The notes under the pieces are model-generated. The model worked only from the letters and a program-made list of their open reading frames with translations, made no database searches and was not told the DNA's origin. From CAZPXZ01 sp965219495 (lineage in GTDB: Bacteria > Pseudomonadota > Alphaproteobacteria > Rhodobacterales > CAZPXZ01), in NCBI GenBank assembly GCA_965219495.1, contig OZ244777.1:3720001-3784000 (forward strand): a DNA stretch of 64,000 nucleotides. Reading direction: 5' to 3'. Each line of letters opens with the position of its first letter. Positions within the stretch are counted from its first letter, which is position 1. Positions 35,701-44,808 of this stretch are shown one piece after another. A program made the position numbers and the translations under genes.

Positions 35701-36477
35701 CTAGCGGGCCTCGAGTATCTTGCTCAAGAACTGCTTCAGGCGAGGGTTTCTCGGATTTCCGAAGAACTCGCCCGGCGGGCCCTGTTCGACAATTTTGCCT
35801 CCATCGAAAAAGCAAACCCGGTCCGAAATCTCGCGAGCAAACCCCATCTGGTGGGTAACCATCAGGATCGTATAGCTGTGCGCGCCGGCAAGATTGCGAA
35901 TCACGCTCAGAACTTCGCCCACCATTTCCGGGTCGAGGGCCGAAGTTGGTTCATCAAACAGGATAATTTCCGGTGTCATGGCGAGGGCGCGGGCAATCGC
36001 GACCCGTTGCTGCTGTCCGCCCGAGAGCTGACTCGGAAAGTGGTCGCGCTTGTCCCTGAGGCCAACCATTCCCAGGAGTTCCGTGGCGCGGCTGGTCGCC
36101 TCCTGCTTGGTGAGTCCCAGCGAATGAATTGGCGCTTCGATGCAGTTCTCCAGCGCGGTCATGTGCGGAAATAGATTGAAGTTCTGGAAGACCATGCCGA
36201 TTCTCGCGCGCGCCTTCCGGACGTGAGCCTTGCTCGCCGGCACCAACTCGTCACCTGAGCGCATCATGTTGAGGGGTTCGCCCGCGATCCAGATTACGCC
36301 GTCCTGAATTCCCTCCAGCGTCATCAAGACCCGGAGCACGGTTGTCTTGCCGGAACCGGAAGGCCCAATGATCGAGACTACCTCGCCATCCGCGACTTCG
36401 AACTCAAGCTCGTCAAGGACGGTCAGCGCCCCGTATCGCTTGGTGACCCCTTCGAACCTGATCTTCGGCTGCGTCAA
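35701..36477 (-). CDS. ehuA: Polar amino acid / ectoine-type ABC transporter ATP-binding protein
   Basis: A 258-residue ABC ATPase of the GlnQ/HisP group: Walker A GPSGSGKTT, Q-loop GMVFQNFNLFPHMTALENC, signature QLSGGQQQRVAIARALAM, Walker B ILFDEPTSALDPEM, H-loop MVTHQMGFAREISDRV. The start is a TTG that overlaps the permease stop (TTGA), preceded by GGAG. With the two permeases and the binding protein upstream it forms a four-component importer. The ehu label rests on the binding protein and catabolic neighbours, not on this gene alone. Confidence 0.85.
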   Translation of the reverse strand: MTQPKIRFEGVTKRYGALTVLDELEFEVADGEVVSIIGPSGSGKTTVLRVLMTLEGIQDGVIWIAGEPLNMMRSGDELVPASKAHVRKARARIGMVFQNFNLFPHMTALENCIEAPIHSLGLTKQEATSRATELLGMVGLRDKRDHFPSQLSGGQQQRVAIARALAMTPEIILFDEPTSALDPEMVGEVLSVIRNLAGAHSYTILMVTHQMGFAREISDRVCFFDGGKIVEQGPPGEFFGNPRNPRLKQFLSKILEAR

Positions 36478-37139
36478 TGGAGGATGCTCCTCGTCACGTA
36501 GTTTTCAACCATGCGCACCAGGGCGGCGGAGATCAGGCTCAATACCAGGAAAAAGATGCCGGCAATCGTAACAGCCTCGGTGAATCGATAGTACTCCGAA
36601 CCGATGAGCTTGGACGCGTTCATGATCTCACCGACGGCGACAAAGGAAAGAAGCGGTGTTTCCTTGAATATTGCCACGAGATAATTGCCAAGTGCTGGCA
36701 CGATCGGCGGCAGAGATTGCGGAATGATGATCCGCCGGAACGTGCGAAACATCGAAAGATTGAGCGCGGTGGCCGCCTCCCACTGGCCTCTCGGCACCGC
36801 CTGGAGCCCGGCGCGATACACTTCGGCGGTAAGCGCCGAGTTATAGATTGCGATCGCCAGAATGCCGGTGGTCAGGGGCGGCAGTGTGATTCCGAATTCC
36901 GGCAATACGAAAAACAGAAAGAAGATCTGCACAAGTAGCGGTGTCGCCCGGATGAACTCGATCACTTCACCGGCGACGAAAGATACGAGCCGGTTGCCGG
37001 AAGTCTTCAGCAGCATCAGGATCAGTCCGCCGGCCAGCGCCAGAAGGAATGAGGTGCAGGTGGCATAAACCGTGATACCCGCGGCCTCCCAAAGCCTGGG
37101 CAGGACGACCTCAAAGGTGAAATCCCACTGCCAGTCCAT
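36474..37139 (-). CDS. ehuD: Amino acid / ectoine-type ABC transporter permease (EhuD-like)
   Basis: A 221-residue His/Glu/Gln-type permease with about five membrane helices. The N-terminal WDFTFEVVLPRLWEAAGITV, the helix FLLALAGGLILMLLKTSG, and the conserved loop EVYRAGLQAVPRGQWEAATA with the following PQSLPPIVPALGN are typical. The ATG overlaps the upstream permease stop (ATGA), so the pair is coupled and makes a heterodimeric channel. Confidence 0.85.
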   Translation of the reverse strand: MDWQWDFTFEVVLPRLWEAAGITVYATCTSFLLALAGGLILMLLKTSGNRLVSFVAGEVIEFIRATPLLVQIFFLFFVLPEFGITLPPLTTGILAIAIYNSALTAEVYRAGLQAVPRGQWEAATALNLSMFRTFRRIIIPQSLPPIVPALGNYLVAIFKETPLLSFVAVGEIMNASKLIGSEYYRFTEAVTIAGIFFLVLSLISAALVRMVENYVTRSILH

Positions 37140-37906
37140 CAGTGCGCCTTCGCGAGATGCCGGGTCATCCGGACTTCGAGGATCCCACCGCCAAATCGCA
37201 CCATCTGCGCGAAACAGTAATAGATGATGAGCGTCACCAGGAAGATATCGAGTGTCCGGTAGTGGATCTGGTTCTGTTGGACGGACGCAAAGGTGATGTC
37301 CACCAGGGTGACGGCCGAAACGAGTGCGGTGGCCTTGATCATTTCGATGGTCAGATTGCTGAGTCCCGGGAGGGTGACCGGTATCGCCTGTGGAATGACA
37401 ATGCGGACCATGCGCTTCCAGTCGGGCAGGTTGAGCGCCAGGCCCGCTTCATACTGCCCCTTCGGCACGGCCGTAATGGCGCCGCGCACCACTTCGGCTC
37501 CGTAGGCGCCAAAATTCAGCCCGATGCCGAGCACCGCTGCCATGGTGGGCGAGAGAATCACGCCGAACTCGGGAAGGACGAAGAAGAACCAGAACAGGAT
37601 GACCAACAGCGAGGTGCCGCGAAACAACTCAATGTAGATTGCGCTTGCCCAGCGGACCGGCGCAACCCGGCTCAGTCTTCCGATCCCGGTCAGGAATGCC
37701 ATGAACCAGAAGAGAAGCGCCGAGAGAATCGATATTTCGACCGTAACGACTGCCCCGCGCAAGAGGGAGGGCAGAAAGACCCTGAGCTCGGAAAAGGTGG
37801 CGACGACCAGTCCGAGCAGAAAAGCGATCAACGCCGCGATTGCCGCGAGTCTACCGGCCATAGCTTGCTTTTCGCCATGCAGTCCCGGCTGGAGCCAGTC
37901 CAGCAA
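37139..37906 (-). CDS. ehuC: Amino acid / ectoine-type ABC transporter permease (EhuC-like)
   Basis: A 255-residue permease of the same family: helix SALLFWFMAFLTGIGRLSRV, loop EVVRGAITAVPKGQYEAGLA and PQAIPVTLPGLSNL. The listed start is a TTG at 37906 (MLDWLQPG) with a GGAGGAG only a few bases away. The ATG at 37861 (MAGRLAAIAAL) would give 240 residues and begin at the first membrane helix. The extra 15 residues are not needed by the family, so the start is open. Confidence 0.83.
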   Translation of the reverse strand: MLDWLQPGLHGEKQAMAGRLAAIAALIAFLLGLVVATFSELRVFLPSLLRGAVVTVEISILSALLFWFMAFLTGIGRLSRVAPVRWASAIYIELFRGTSLLVILFWFFFVLPEFGVILSPTMAAVLGIGLNFGAYGAEVVRGAITAVPKGQYEAGLALNLPDWKRMVRIVIPQAIPVTLPGLSNLTIEMIKATALVSAVTLVDITFASVQQNQIHYRTLDIFLVTLIIYYCFAQMVRFGGGILEVRMTRHLAKAH

Positions 37907-37959
37907 GCTCCTCCGCCGGTGAACGGAAAGTGTCCACCGGCGGTGATATCACGCTGTTG

Positions 37960-38814
37960 TCAGCCTCCGCAAAGCGCTTCCGTGGTTGAAACCGGCAATT
38001 CGTCCGCGCTCATGCCGTATTTTTCCATGATTGCAACATGTTCCGGGGAGCCAACGAACGCGGTCAATACCTTGTCGAAAGCGTCCACAAATTCGGCGTC
38101 CTCGGGGCGGAACGCGAATGCCCCGTGCGAAACCGCCGTTTTGCCCGCTACTTCGGCGAACACCGGGCTGGATTCAATGTCCCCCTCCGGGACGCCTTTC
38201 ACGATCTCACGCACGCCAGGAGCGGATACCGCCCAGGCGTCGATCCGCCCTGCGCGGAGCGCGGCAATTCCGGCGGGATTGTCGGGCAACGGCACGATGT
38301 TCTCCTCGGCGATCCCGGTGGCCTGCGCATAACCCATTTGGGCCGCGCCCGAGACCACGCCAATTTTCAGGCCCTTGTCGCGTACCGAATCGTAGTTGAC
38401 GAGGCCATGGGGATTGCCCTTGACCACGGCGAGCGCCTGCTTGATGCCGAAATACGGTTGCGAAAAGCGGACCGCGGCGCAGCGTTTCGGGGTGACGAAC
38501 ATGCCGGCGGCGACGACGTCGAAACGACCGGACTTTACGCCGGGAATCAGCGCGCCCCAGTCGACCGCTTGCGACTCGCCGATCTTCCCGCCCATCTGTT
38601 CCAGGACGGCCGAAAGCAGTTCAATATCGGTACCGACCAGTTCATTGCTTTCGTTCACGAACGCATAGGGCTTGAAGTTGTAGAAGGCTACGGCAATGCC
38701 GTTTCCCTTCAGCTTCGCCATCACGTCGGCCTGGGCCGGCAGTGCGGCCATCATTGACACGCCGACCGCAGCCATGGCCAGCGCCACGCGGCGGGACAGA
38801 TTTATCTGGTTCAT
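37960..38814 (-). CDS. ehuB: Ectoine-type substrate-binding protein (EhuB-like)
   Basis: A 284-residue periplasmic binding protein (SBP family 3). The signal peptide starts MNQINLSRRVALAMAAVGVS, with cleavage likely after LPAQA. The segments LIPGVKSGRFDVVAAGMF and VTPKRCAAVRFSQPYFGIKQ followed by VVKGNP and GVVSGAAQMGYAQATG are close to EhuB, the ectoine/hydroxyectoine binding protein of rhizobia. It begins the transport part of the cluster, 27 bases after the DoeA-like gene's stop. Ectoine is the most likely ligand given the flanking DoeA- and DoeB-like enzymes, but a related zwitterion is possible. Confidence 0.78.
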   Translation of the reverse strand: MNQINLSRRVALAMAAVGVSMMAALPAQADVMAKLKGNGIAVAFYNFKPYAFVNESNELVGTDIELLSAVLEQMGGKIGESQAVDWGALIPGVKSGRFDVVAAGMFVTPKRCAAVRFSQPYFGIKQALAVVKGNPHGLVNYDSVRDKGLKIGVVSGAAQMGYAQATGIAEENIVPLPDNPAGIAALRAGRIDAWAVSAPGVREIVKGVPEGDIESSPVFAEVAGKTAVSHGAFAFRPEDAEFVDAFDKVLTAFVGSPEHVAIMEKYGMSADELPVSTTEALCGG

Positions 38815-38840
38815 CGATGATCTCCTTTCATCGTCTTGCA

Positions 38841-40022
38841 TCAGCTGTTTGGGGATTGTCCTTCGATCACCGGAATCCGGTCTTCGGATTCCGGCGCCGA
38901 AAGAAGGTCGGGCGCGCCATCGGTGACGGCCCAATTGTCCTCGGAATTGATGAATCCGAGGTGGTTCGCGAAGTTGGGATTGCAGGCAAAGACCATGCCG
39001 GCCTCGAAACGAATCTCCTCGAATGCCGCCAGGGAGGGATACTCCGTGGTCTCCACGCCCACGCCGTGCCCGACCCGGCCGACGCCCATGGATTCAATGC
39101 CGCGCGCCGACAAGAAGGTGTCGACGACGCGGATCACATCGGCGGGAGTGCGGCCTGCAACGAGTTGCCGGTCGCAAGCGCGGCGAAGCTCCATCATCCA
39201 CGCGTAGAACTCATCGAGTTCGGCGGACGGCGGGCCAACCGAGGCGGTGCGCGCGAGATCTGACCAGTAACCCTTGCAGGACACGCCGGCATCAAGGCCA
39301 ACGGTCTCGCCCACTTGCACGACACGGTCCGTCGGGAGCAACACGATTCCCTTCTTGTCCGCCGGCCCGGAGACGACGCACAGAAGGGATATCTTCTCCG
39401 CTCCCAATTCAATCAGCCTTTCGCGCAGGATCTGGGCAATCCGGTTTTCCGTCATTCCCGCATGAATTCGCGAAAGCACGTCGCGCTGCGCCTCGGCGTT
39501 GATTTTCGCCGCCTGGCGGCAGTACGCGATCTCCTGCGGCGACTTCACCACCCGGCAACGGAGAATGAGGTCGGCAGCGTCGGCAAACTCGGCTTCCGGC
39601 AGCGCGGAGATTACCTCGTTCAGCCCTCGGTAGCTGATACCCGGATATTGTTCGCGGCCGAGTTCCGCGCCGACCCGCGCGCGCGAAAGTCCGAGTTTTC
39701 GGAGCACGCCGGCAACAAACTCGGGATGCCCGGTCAAGGCGCCGATGGTCTCGATTTGGTCGATGAAGCAGGTCGCCTCGACTTGCGCCACCTCGAACGG
39801 CATGGTGATCAGGGTCGGCTCGTCGCCGGCGGGCAGGATGAACATGTAGGAGCGGATCTTGTCGACCGCATTCTGTTCGGATCGGTGGCCGCTAAAGTAC
39901 TGGTAGTTGAGGCGCTCTGTAATGAGAAGCGCATCCAGCCCCTGCTCGGCCATCAATGCCCGGGCTTTGGCGTACCGGGCCTCGAATTCCTCTCTTGGAA
40001 AATCGGGGTAGGCTGGCGCCAT
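38841..40022 (-). CDS. doeA: M24-family hydrolase, DoeA/EutD-like ectoine hydrolase
   Basis: A 393-residue protein with the creatinase/aminopeptidase P two-domain layout. The N-terminal creatinase domain has ALLITERLNYQYFSGHR; the catalytic pita-bread domain has VGLDAGVSCKGYWSDLARTA and GRVGHGVGVETTEYPSL. Of the five M24 metal ligands the two Asp, the His and the last Glu (SEDNWAVT) are in place, but the first Glu is Asn (FACNPNF), so it is probably not an ordinary metallopeptidase. Ectoine hydrolase opens the ectoine ring to N-acetyl-diaminobutyrate. The ATG at 40022 follows TTGAGGA. It is first of the leftward cluster, divergent from the aminotransferase and DoeB-like genes. Confidence 0.72.
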   Translation of the reverse strand: MAPAYPDFPREEFEARYAKARALMAEQGLDALLITERLNYQYFSGHRSEQNAVDKIRSYMFILPAGDEPTLITMPFEVAQVEATCFIDQIETIGALTGHPEFVAGVLRKLGLSRARVGAELGREQYPGISYRGLNEVISALPEAEFADAADLILRCRVVKSPQEIAYCRQAAKINAEAQRDVLSRIHAGMTENRIAQILRERLIELGAEKISLLCVVSGPADKKGIVLLPTDRVVQVGETVGLDAGVSCKGYWSDLARTASVGPPSAELDEFYAWMMELRRACDRQLVAGRTPADVIRVVDTFLSARGIESMGVGRVGHGVGVETTEYPSLAAFEEIRFEAGMVFACNPNFANHLGFINSEDNWAVTDGAPDLLSAPESEDRIPVIEGQSPNS

Positions 40023-40269
40023 AGAATCCTCAAGAGAAACGATGCAGATTGACCGCAACAATATATCATATATTATTTTTTGCAAAGGGGATTGCATGGC
40101 GCTTGCGCGACACCCGCCCGAGTCGGGGTGCGGGAGGCGCACCGGGCGCGCATTCCGGCCGGTTTGATGATCTCTCTCGTTTTCCGCGCGTTGCGTTCCG
40201 GCCGGCCATTCCCGAATCAGGCGGCAGCGCCCTGCAACGAAACGCGGGGCCGGTCTTTGGAGCAGGATA

Positions 40270-41433
40270 TTGACGGTTCATCGGTTTGCGCGGCGCGCCG
40301 AAATCCTGGGAAATTCCATTTACGACCACACGCCGAGCGCAATCGTCCTGAACAGCGGCCTCGCTTATCCACCGCTCCTCCCCGATGTCGCTCGCGAGGC
40401 CGAAATGGCTGCGCAGCGACCGTCCGAGACCATGCAGTACGGTCCGCTCATGGGCCTCGACGACCTGCGGGACCATATCGTTCGGTATGTAGCGGAGGAC
40501 GGCATTGCATGCGAACGGGAAAACGTGCTGGTTACCAACGGCGCAAAGCATGCGCTTGACCTGGCATGCCGCGTCTATCTTGAACCCGGTGACCGGGTGA
40601 TCGTGACGGCGCCCACTTACATGACCGCATTGATCATCCTGCGCTCGCACGGGGCGAATTTTCTGGCGGTTCCCCAGGACTGCGAAGGCATGGAATCCGA
40701 TTGGCTGGAACTCGAGCTTGAACGCATGGCGGCGAACGGCGAGCGCATGCCCAAGCTGCTCTTCGACGTGCCGGACTTTCATAATCCCACCGGGATCACA
40801 ATGTCGCTTTCCAGGCGGAAACGCCTCTTGCAAATGGCGGAGGAATACGGCTTTGTGATCTGCGAAGACGATCCCTATCGCCGAATCCGCTTCGAAGGCG
40901 AACCGGTTCCGCCGTTGAAGGCGCTTGACGACGCGGGCGTCGTCATCGCCCTGGGGACCGTCTCGAAGATCCTTTCCCCGGGTTTGCGGACTGGCTGGGC
41001 GATTGGCGCACCGGAAATCGTCGACCGCATGGCGATGCAGAAGGCGGAAGGCGGGTCCAGCCCGCTTTCCCAGAGAATCGTGGCGGAACTCATGCGTTCC
41101 AACCGGATGCATGAGCATGTCGACGCCCTCAAGGCTCAGATGCGCCTGCACCGCGACGCGATGGTCGAGAGTCTCGGAGAAGAATTGCCGGACGCCACGG
41201 TTCGGACGCCGGCGGGAGGCTATTTCCTATGGGCGGATCTTCCGGACGGCGTGTCGGCCGAGGCTGTGGCCTCCCGGTCGATGGAGCATGGCGTGGAAGT
41301 CAGTTCCGGCCGATTGAGTTTTCCCGACCCCGACCCCGGCAATTTTCTGCGCTTCGCCTACAGTTTTGCCGGACCGGATGAAATCCGGGAAGGAATCCGC
41401 CGCGTTTCGGCTGCCTATCGCTCCCTGGAGTGA
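40270..41433 (+). CDS. Class I/II PLP-dependent aminotransferase
   Basis: A 387-residue fold-type I aminotransferase. The PLP lysine is in GTVSKILSPGLRTGW; also seen are MQYGPLMGLDDLRDHIVRYV, VLVTNGAKHALDL, DVPDFHNPTGITMS (Asn/Pro) and the substrate-binding Arg in FLRFAYSF. It resembles the catalytic domain of MocR proteins and 2-aminoadipate-type aminotransferases without any DNA-binding domain. In ectoine breakdown diaminobutyrate is normally transaminated by a class III enzyme (DoeD); this gene could take that role, which is an inference from position. The listed start is a TTG with GGAGCAGG ahead; a later start is possible. DoeB-like follows 31 bases on. Confidence 0.85.
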   Translation: MTVHRFARRAEILGNSIYDHTPSAIVLNSGLAYPPLLPDVAREAEMAAQRPSETMQYGPLMGLDDLRDHIVRYVAEDGIACERENVLVTNGAKHALDLACRVYLEPGDRVIVTAPTYMTALIILRSHGANFLAVPQDCEGMESDWLELELERMAANGERMPKLLFDVPDFHNPTGITMSLSRRKRLLQMAEEYGFVICEDDPYRRIRFEGEPVPPLKALDDAGVVIALGTVSKILSPGLRTGWAIGAPEIVDRMAMQKAEGGSSPLSQRIVAELMRSNRMHEHVDALKAQMRLHRDAMVESLGEELPDATVRTPAGGYFLWADLPDGVSAEAVASRSMEHGVEVSSGRLSFPDPDPGNFLRFAYSFAGPDEIREGIRRVSAAYRSLE

Positions 41434-41464
41434 ACCACGGAAGTTCAGGAAAGAAGGATTTGCG

Positions 41465-42496
41465 ATGCCCACACCAAGAGTCAGTTTTGCTCCCACCTGC
41501 GAATTGAATCTGGACGCGGAAGGAAAGCACCACGGCTACCTGCGAATCCAATTTTCTTCTCACCGTTCGGCATACGGGTGGATTCCGGTTCCCATCATGG
41601 CCATTTGCAACGGAGAGGGACCGACCGCCCTGTTGATCGGGGGCAATCACGGCGATGAGTATGAAGGAATCTCGGTGATATCGGATCTCTACCAAAAGCT
41701 GGAAGTATCGGACGTCACCGGGCGCGTTATTTTCCTGCCTTGCGCCAACGCGCCCGCGGTTTACGCCGGGCGCCGGACCTCCCCGGTGGATTACACGGGC
41801 GAGGCGAATCTGAATCGGTTGTTTCCCGGCGACCAGTACGGAACGCCATCAGAGATGATCGCATGGTTTATCACGCACGAACTGGTTCCCCGCTCCGATG
41901 CGATCTTCGATCTCCATTCCGCCGGATCCTCGATCGACCATTGGCCGTCCTGCAAGATCCGCCTGATGGGGGACGAACCCGAAAAGGACGCGATGCAAAT
42001 GGACTTCCTGCGCCTCTTTGGCGCGCCACTCGGGATCGTCGGAGACCGTGTGCACATGAAAACGCTGTCAGGCGAAGCGTCGCCCGGCGGGATCGTCTAC
42101 GTTTCGACCGAATTGGGCGGTGGCGGCAAGATCCGGCCCTGGATCCGCGATTTTGCCTTCTCCGGCATGCTCCGCTGCCTGAAACGGATGCGTGCGCTGC
42201 GGAAAGATTATGACGTCGCGCCCCCGGAACGCGAAGTCCGTCTCATGGCGATGCAGCAGGACGCGAACTACGTTTATGCTCCTGCGGACGGCATGTTCGA
42301 ACCCAGCGTGAATCTGGGTGATGACGTCGAGGACGGCCAGATTGCGGGATATCTTTGGTCGTTGAAGGAGCCGTGGAACGCGCCCCGCGAGCTTCGCTTC
42401 AGGCGCGGGGGGGTCGTATTCTGCAAGCGCCATCCGGCGCTTTGCGAAATAGGCGACACGCTTTTCTTCACCCTCAATGCGTATTCCGGCGCGTAA
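41465..42496 (+). CDS. doeB: Succinylglutamate desuccinylase/aspartoacylase family deacetylase, DoeB-like
   Basis: A 343-residue zinc-dependent deacylase. The zinc ligands are in GGNHGDEYEG (HxxE) and the later His in IFDLHSAGSS; substrate Arg and the RTSPVDYTGEANLNRLFPGD loop are as in the family. The C-terminal ~100 residues (NYVYAPADGMFEPSVNLGDD) form the beta-barrel domain of this group. DoeB removes acetate from N-alpha-acetyl-diaminobutyrate, the product of ectoine hydrolase. It is 31 bases behind the aminotransferase and divergent from doeA, so the two steps are controlled from one intergenic region. The start at 41465 follows GAAAGAAGGA. Confidence 0.75.
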   Translation: MPTPRVSFAPTCELNLDAEGKHHGYLRIQFSSHRSAYGWIPVPIMAICNGEGPTALLIGGNHGDEYEGISVISDLYQKLEVSDVTGRVIFLPCANAPAVYAGRRTSPVDYTGEANLNRLFPGDQYGTPSEMIAWFITHELVPRSDAIFDLHSAGSSIDHWPSCKIRLMGDEPEKDAMQMDFLRLFGAPLGIVGDRVHMKTLSGEASPGGIVYVSTELGGGGKIRPWIRDFAFSGMLRCLKRMRALRKDYDVAPPEREVRLMAMQQDANYVYAPADGMFEPSVNLGDDVEDGQIAGYLWSLKEPWNAPRELRFRRGGVVFCKRHPALCEIGDTLFFTLNAYSGA

Positions 42497-42808
42497 CGCC
42501 AGTTCGTTCGCGCGGGAACCCGCCCCCAGCCTTTCGGGACGCCTCGCATGATTCCGCGAAGCGGTTCGCCTCTCCATTGCGCCCGGAGGGAGTCAAGCCA
42601 GATGTTTCCGAAGGTGATGCCACGGGTCGCCGGGAGATCTGGCAGGCCCCGGCGTTGTCGGCATGGTACGCTTCCGACGTATTGACGGGAACGGAATCGC
42701 GGAAGTATCGCGCCCTGCAGCTGCCCGGCGAGATCTGGTGAAACCTGCAAGCGGAAATCGCCCGGCGAGTGCAACGCGTCGACGCGGCGTCCGCTCCACG
42801 AATTGATC
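42497..42808. other. Spacer upstream of the GMC oxidoreductase
   Basis: 312 bases with no supported gene. GC-rich; no hairpin with T-run seen. Confidence 0.4.
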
Positions 42809-44501
42809 ATGCCCGTCTCCGAATTCGACGAATTTCGTCGTAATCGGTTCCGGGAGCGCTGGCGCGATCATTGCCGCGAGACTATCGGAGAATCGCTCCG
42901 CCAGGGTGCTCCTCGCCGAAGCGGGACCCGACGCTCGCTCGCTCGTTCTCCGCATCCCCGCCGCCGCGCGGTATGCATTCAATGCGCGCCGATTCAACTG
43001 GAATTACCTGACGGAACCGGAACCCCATTTGAACGGGCGCCGGCTTTCTCAACCCCGGGGGAAGGTGCTCGGAGGTTCCTCGGCGATCAACGGCATGGTC
43101 TACCTGCGGGGGCACGCGCTGAACTACGAGGCGTGGGCGGCGGCTGGTGCGACGGGCTGGGGTTACGCCGATGCGCTTCCCTATTTCCGGAGGCTGGAGC
43201 GCCGCCTGGGCGATGGGGGCGCCTATCAGGGAGAAGACGGGCCGGTTTGCGTGTCGGTTCCGCAACCTGTCAATCCCATCGCCGCCGCCTTCCTGGAGGC
43301 GGGCCGTCAAGCGGGCTATTTGCGGACGGATGACGTGAATGGCTTCCGGCAGGAGGGGTTCGGGCGGTTTCCGATGAATGCGGCGGCAGGCCATCGATGG
43401 TCGACCGCCCGTGCCTATCTGGCGCCGGCGCGCAAGCGCGGAAATCTCGCAATCTGGACCGGCTGCCTGGCCGAGCGCATCGGAATCGCGGGCGGCCGCG
43501 CCGAGACGGTTCAGTTTCGCGATGCCCGAACCGGGCTCCTGCGGACGGTTGCCGCCGGCCGAGAAATCGTCCTTGCGGCCGGAGCTTTCAATTCGCCGCA
43601 AATCCTCATGCTTTCGGGCATCGGACCGGCGGACTTGCTGCAGGGACACGGAATCGAGGTCGTCCACCATCTCCCCGGGGTCGGCGAGAACCTGCAGGAT
43701 CATGCGATCAGCTCAATTCAGTTGCAGGCGGCGGCGCCTGTTTCGCTCGCAAATCTTCTCCGGCCCGCCGCGAAGGCCAGGGCGATGCTGCGCTGGCTTG
43801 TCTCGCATGACGGGCCGCTTTCCAGCAACCATTTCGAATGCGGCGCCTTCGTGCGAAGCAAAGCGGGCGTGCAGGTCCCGGATTTGCAGTTCTATCTCCT
43901 TCCGGTCGCGGTGGCGGTGGGCAGCAAGGAATTTCATCCCGGCCACGGGTTCCAGGTGCAAATCAGCCCGCAGCGCAGCAGGAGTCGGGGAACGGTTCGG
44001 CTGCGTTCAGCCAATCCCGCAGCCCCGCCGTTCATTTCACCGAACCTCATGAGCAGCCCCTGCGACTGGGTGGCGATGCGCGCTGCGGTAAGGCTTGCCC
44101 GGGAAGTTCTCGCGCAACCCGCCATGGACGAGTTCCGGGGGCGCGAAATGTCGCCAGGACGGAATGTACGGACGGACGCGGAGATCGATGCGCATTTGCA
44201 GGCGAATGTGGAGTCCTCCTATCATGCGTCCGGCACCTGCAAGATGGGGACGGATCCGATGTCCGTCGTCGATCCGGCATGCAGGGTGCATGGAGTTGAA
44301 GGGCTTCGCGTGGCGGATAGTTCGATCATGCCGACGCTTCCGAGCTGCAACATCAATGCCCCGGCGATGATGATCGGAGAGCGGGCGGCAGACTTGATTC
44401 AAGGACAGTCGCTGCCGTCGTCGGGCCTCAAGTGGTTCGTGGACAAGGAGTGGCGGTGGCGGCAACGTCCCGGCCTTCCTTTGCGCCGGACGGAACCCTG
44501 A
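42809..44501 (+). CDS. GMC-family FAD oxidoreductase (choline dehydrogenase-like) with an apparent N-terminal frameshift
   Basis: About 563 residues if read as MPVSEFDEF from the ATG at 42809, then one frame over from about 42834 (VVIGSGSAGAIIAARLSEN, the FAD-binding GxGxxG), VLLAEAGPD, then GGSSAINGMVYLRG and HGIEVVHHLPGVGENLQDHA. The C-terminal YHASGTCKMGTDPMSVVDPA with the catalytic His is complete. In the catalytic frame no ATG, GTG or TTG lies between the stop at 42804 and codon 42906, and starting at 42906 would delete the dinucleotide-binding motif. Deleting one T from the TTT at 42833-42835 restores a normal start. So the gene is broken or the base is an error. It oxidises an alcohol, substrate unknown. 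Confidence 0.82.
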
Positions 44502-44808
44502 TCGGCAGGCCGGTTCCGCTCCTCCTCGACGCCCGGCGCTTTAAGGTGGAATTGGTCGAATACGTGGAAATCCCGCGGAACCGGCATTCCTCGCGCGCCC
44601 CTCGGGGAGTTGCGGAAAGCGGGCGGGCAATCGCCGGTCAAGCGCCCGGGGGAATTCCGGGCCTACGACGGCGATTGCGTCCGGCGCCGCCGGACGAGAA
44701 GTCGGAGCGGACTTGCGACTTCGCGCCCGCGCATCGCCTACGCCGAAAAGTCGACTTCGGAACGGGTGGCGGTTTCCAATTCGATAGCGATCTCTGGAGG
44801 ACAGGCGG
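44502..44808. other. Spacer upstream of pgk
   Basis: 307 bases. Several open frames cross it but none shows a family motif or a ribosome site, so no gene is called. Confidence 0.4.

Noticed and set aside
44610..44808. Possible short gene before pgk (EKSTSERVAVSNSIAIS)
   Set aside because: No start with a ribosome site, no family recognised, frame runs into pgk out of phase.
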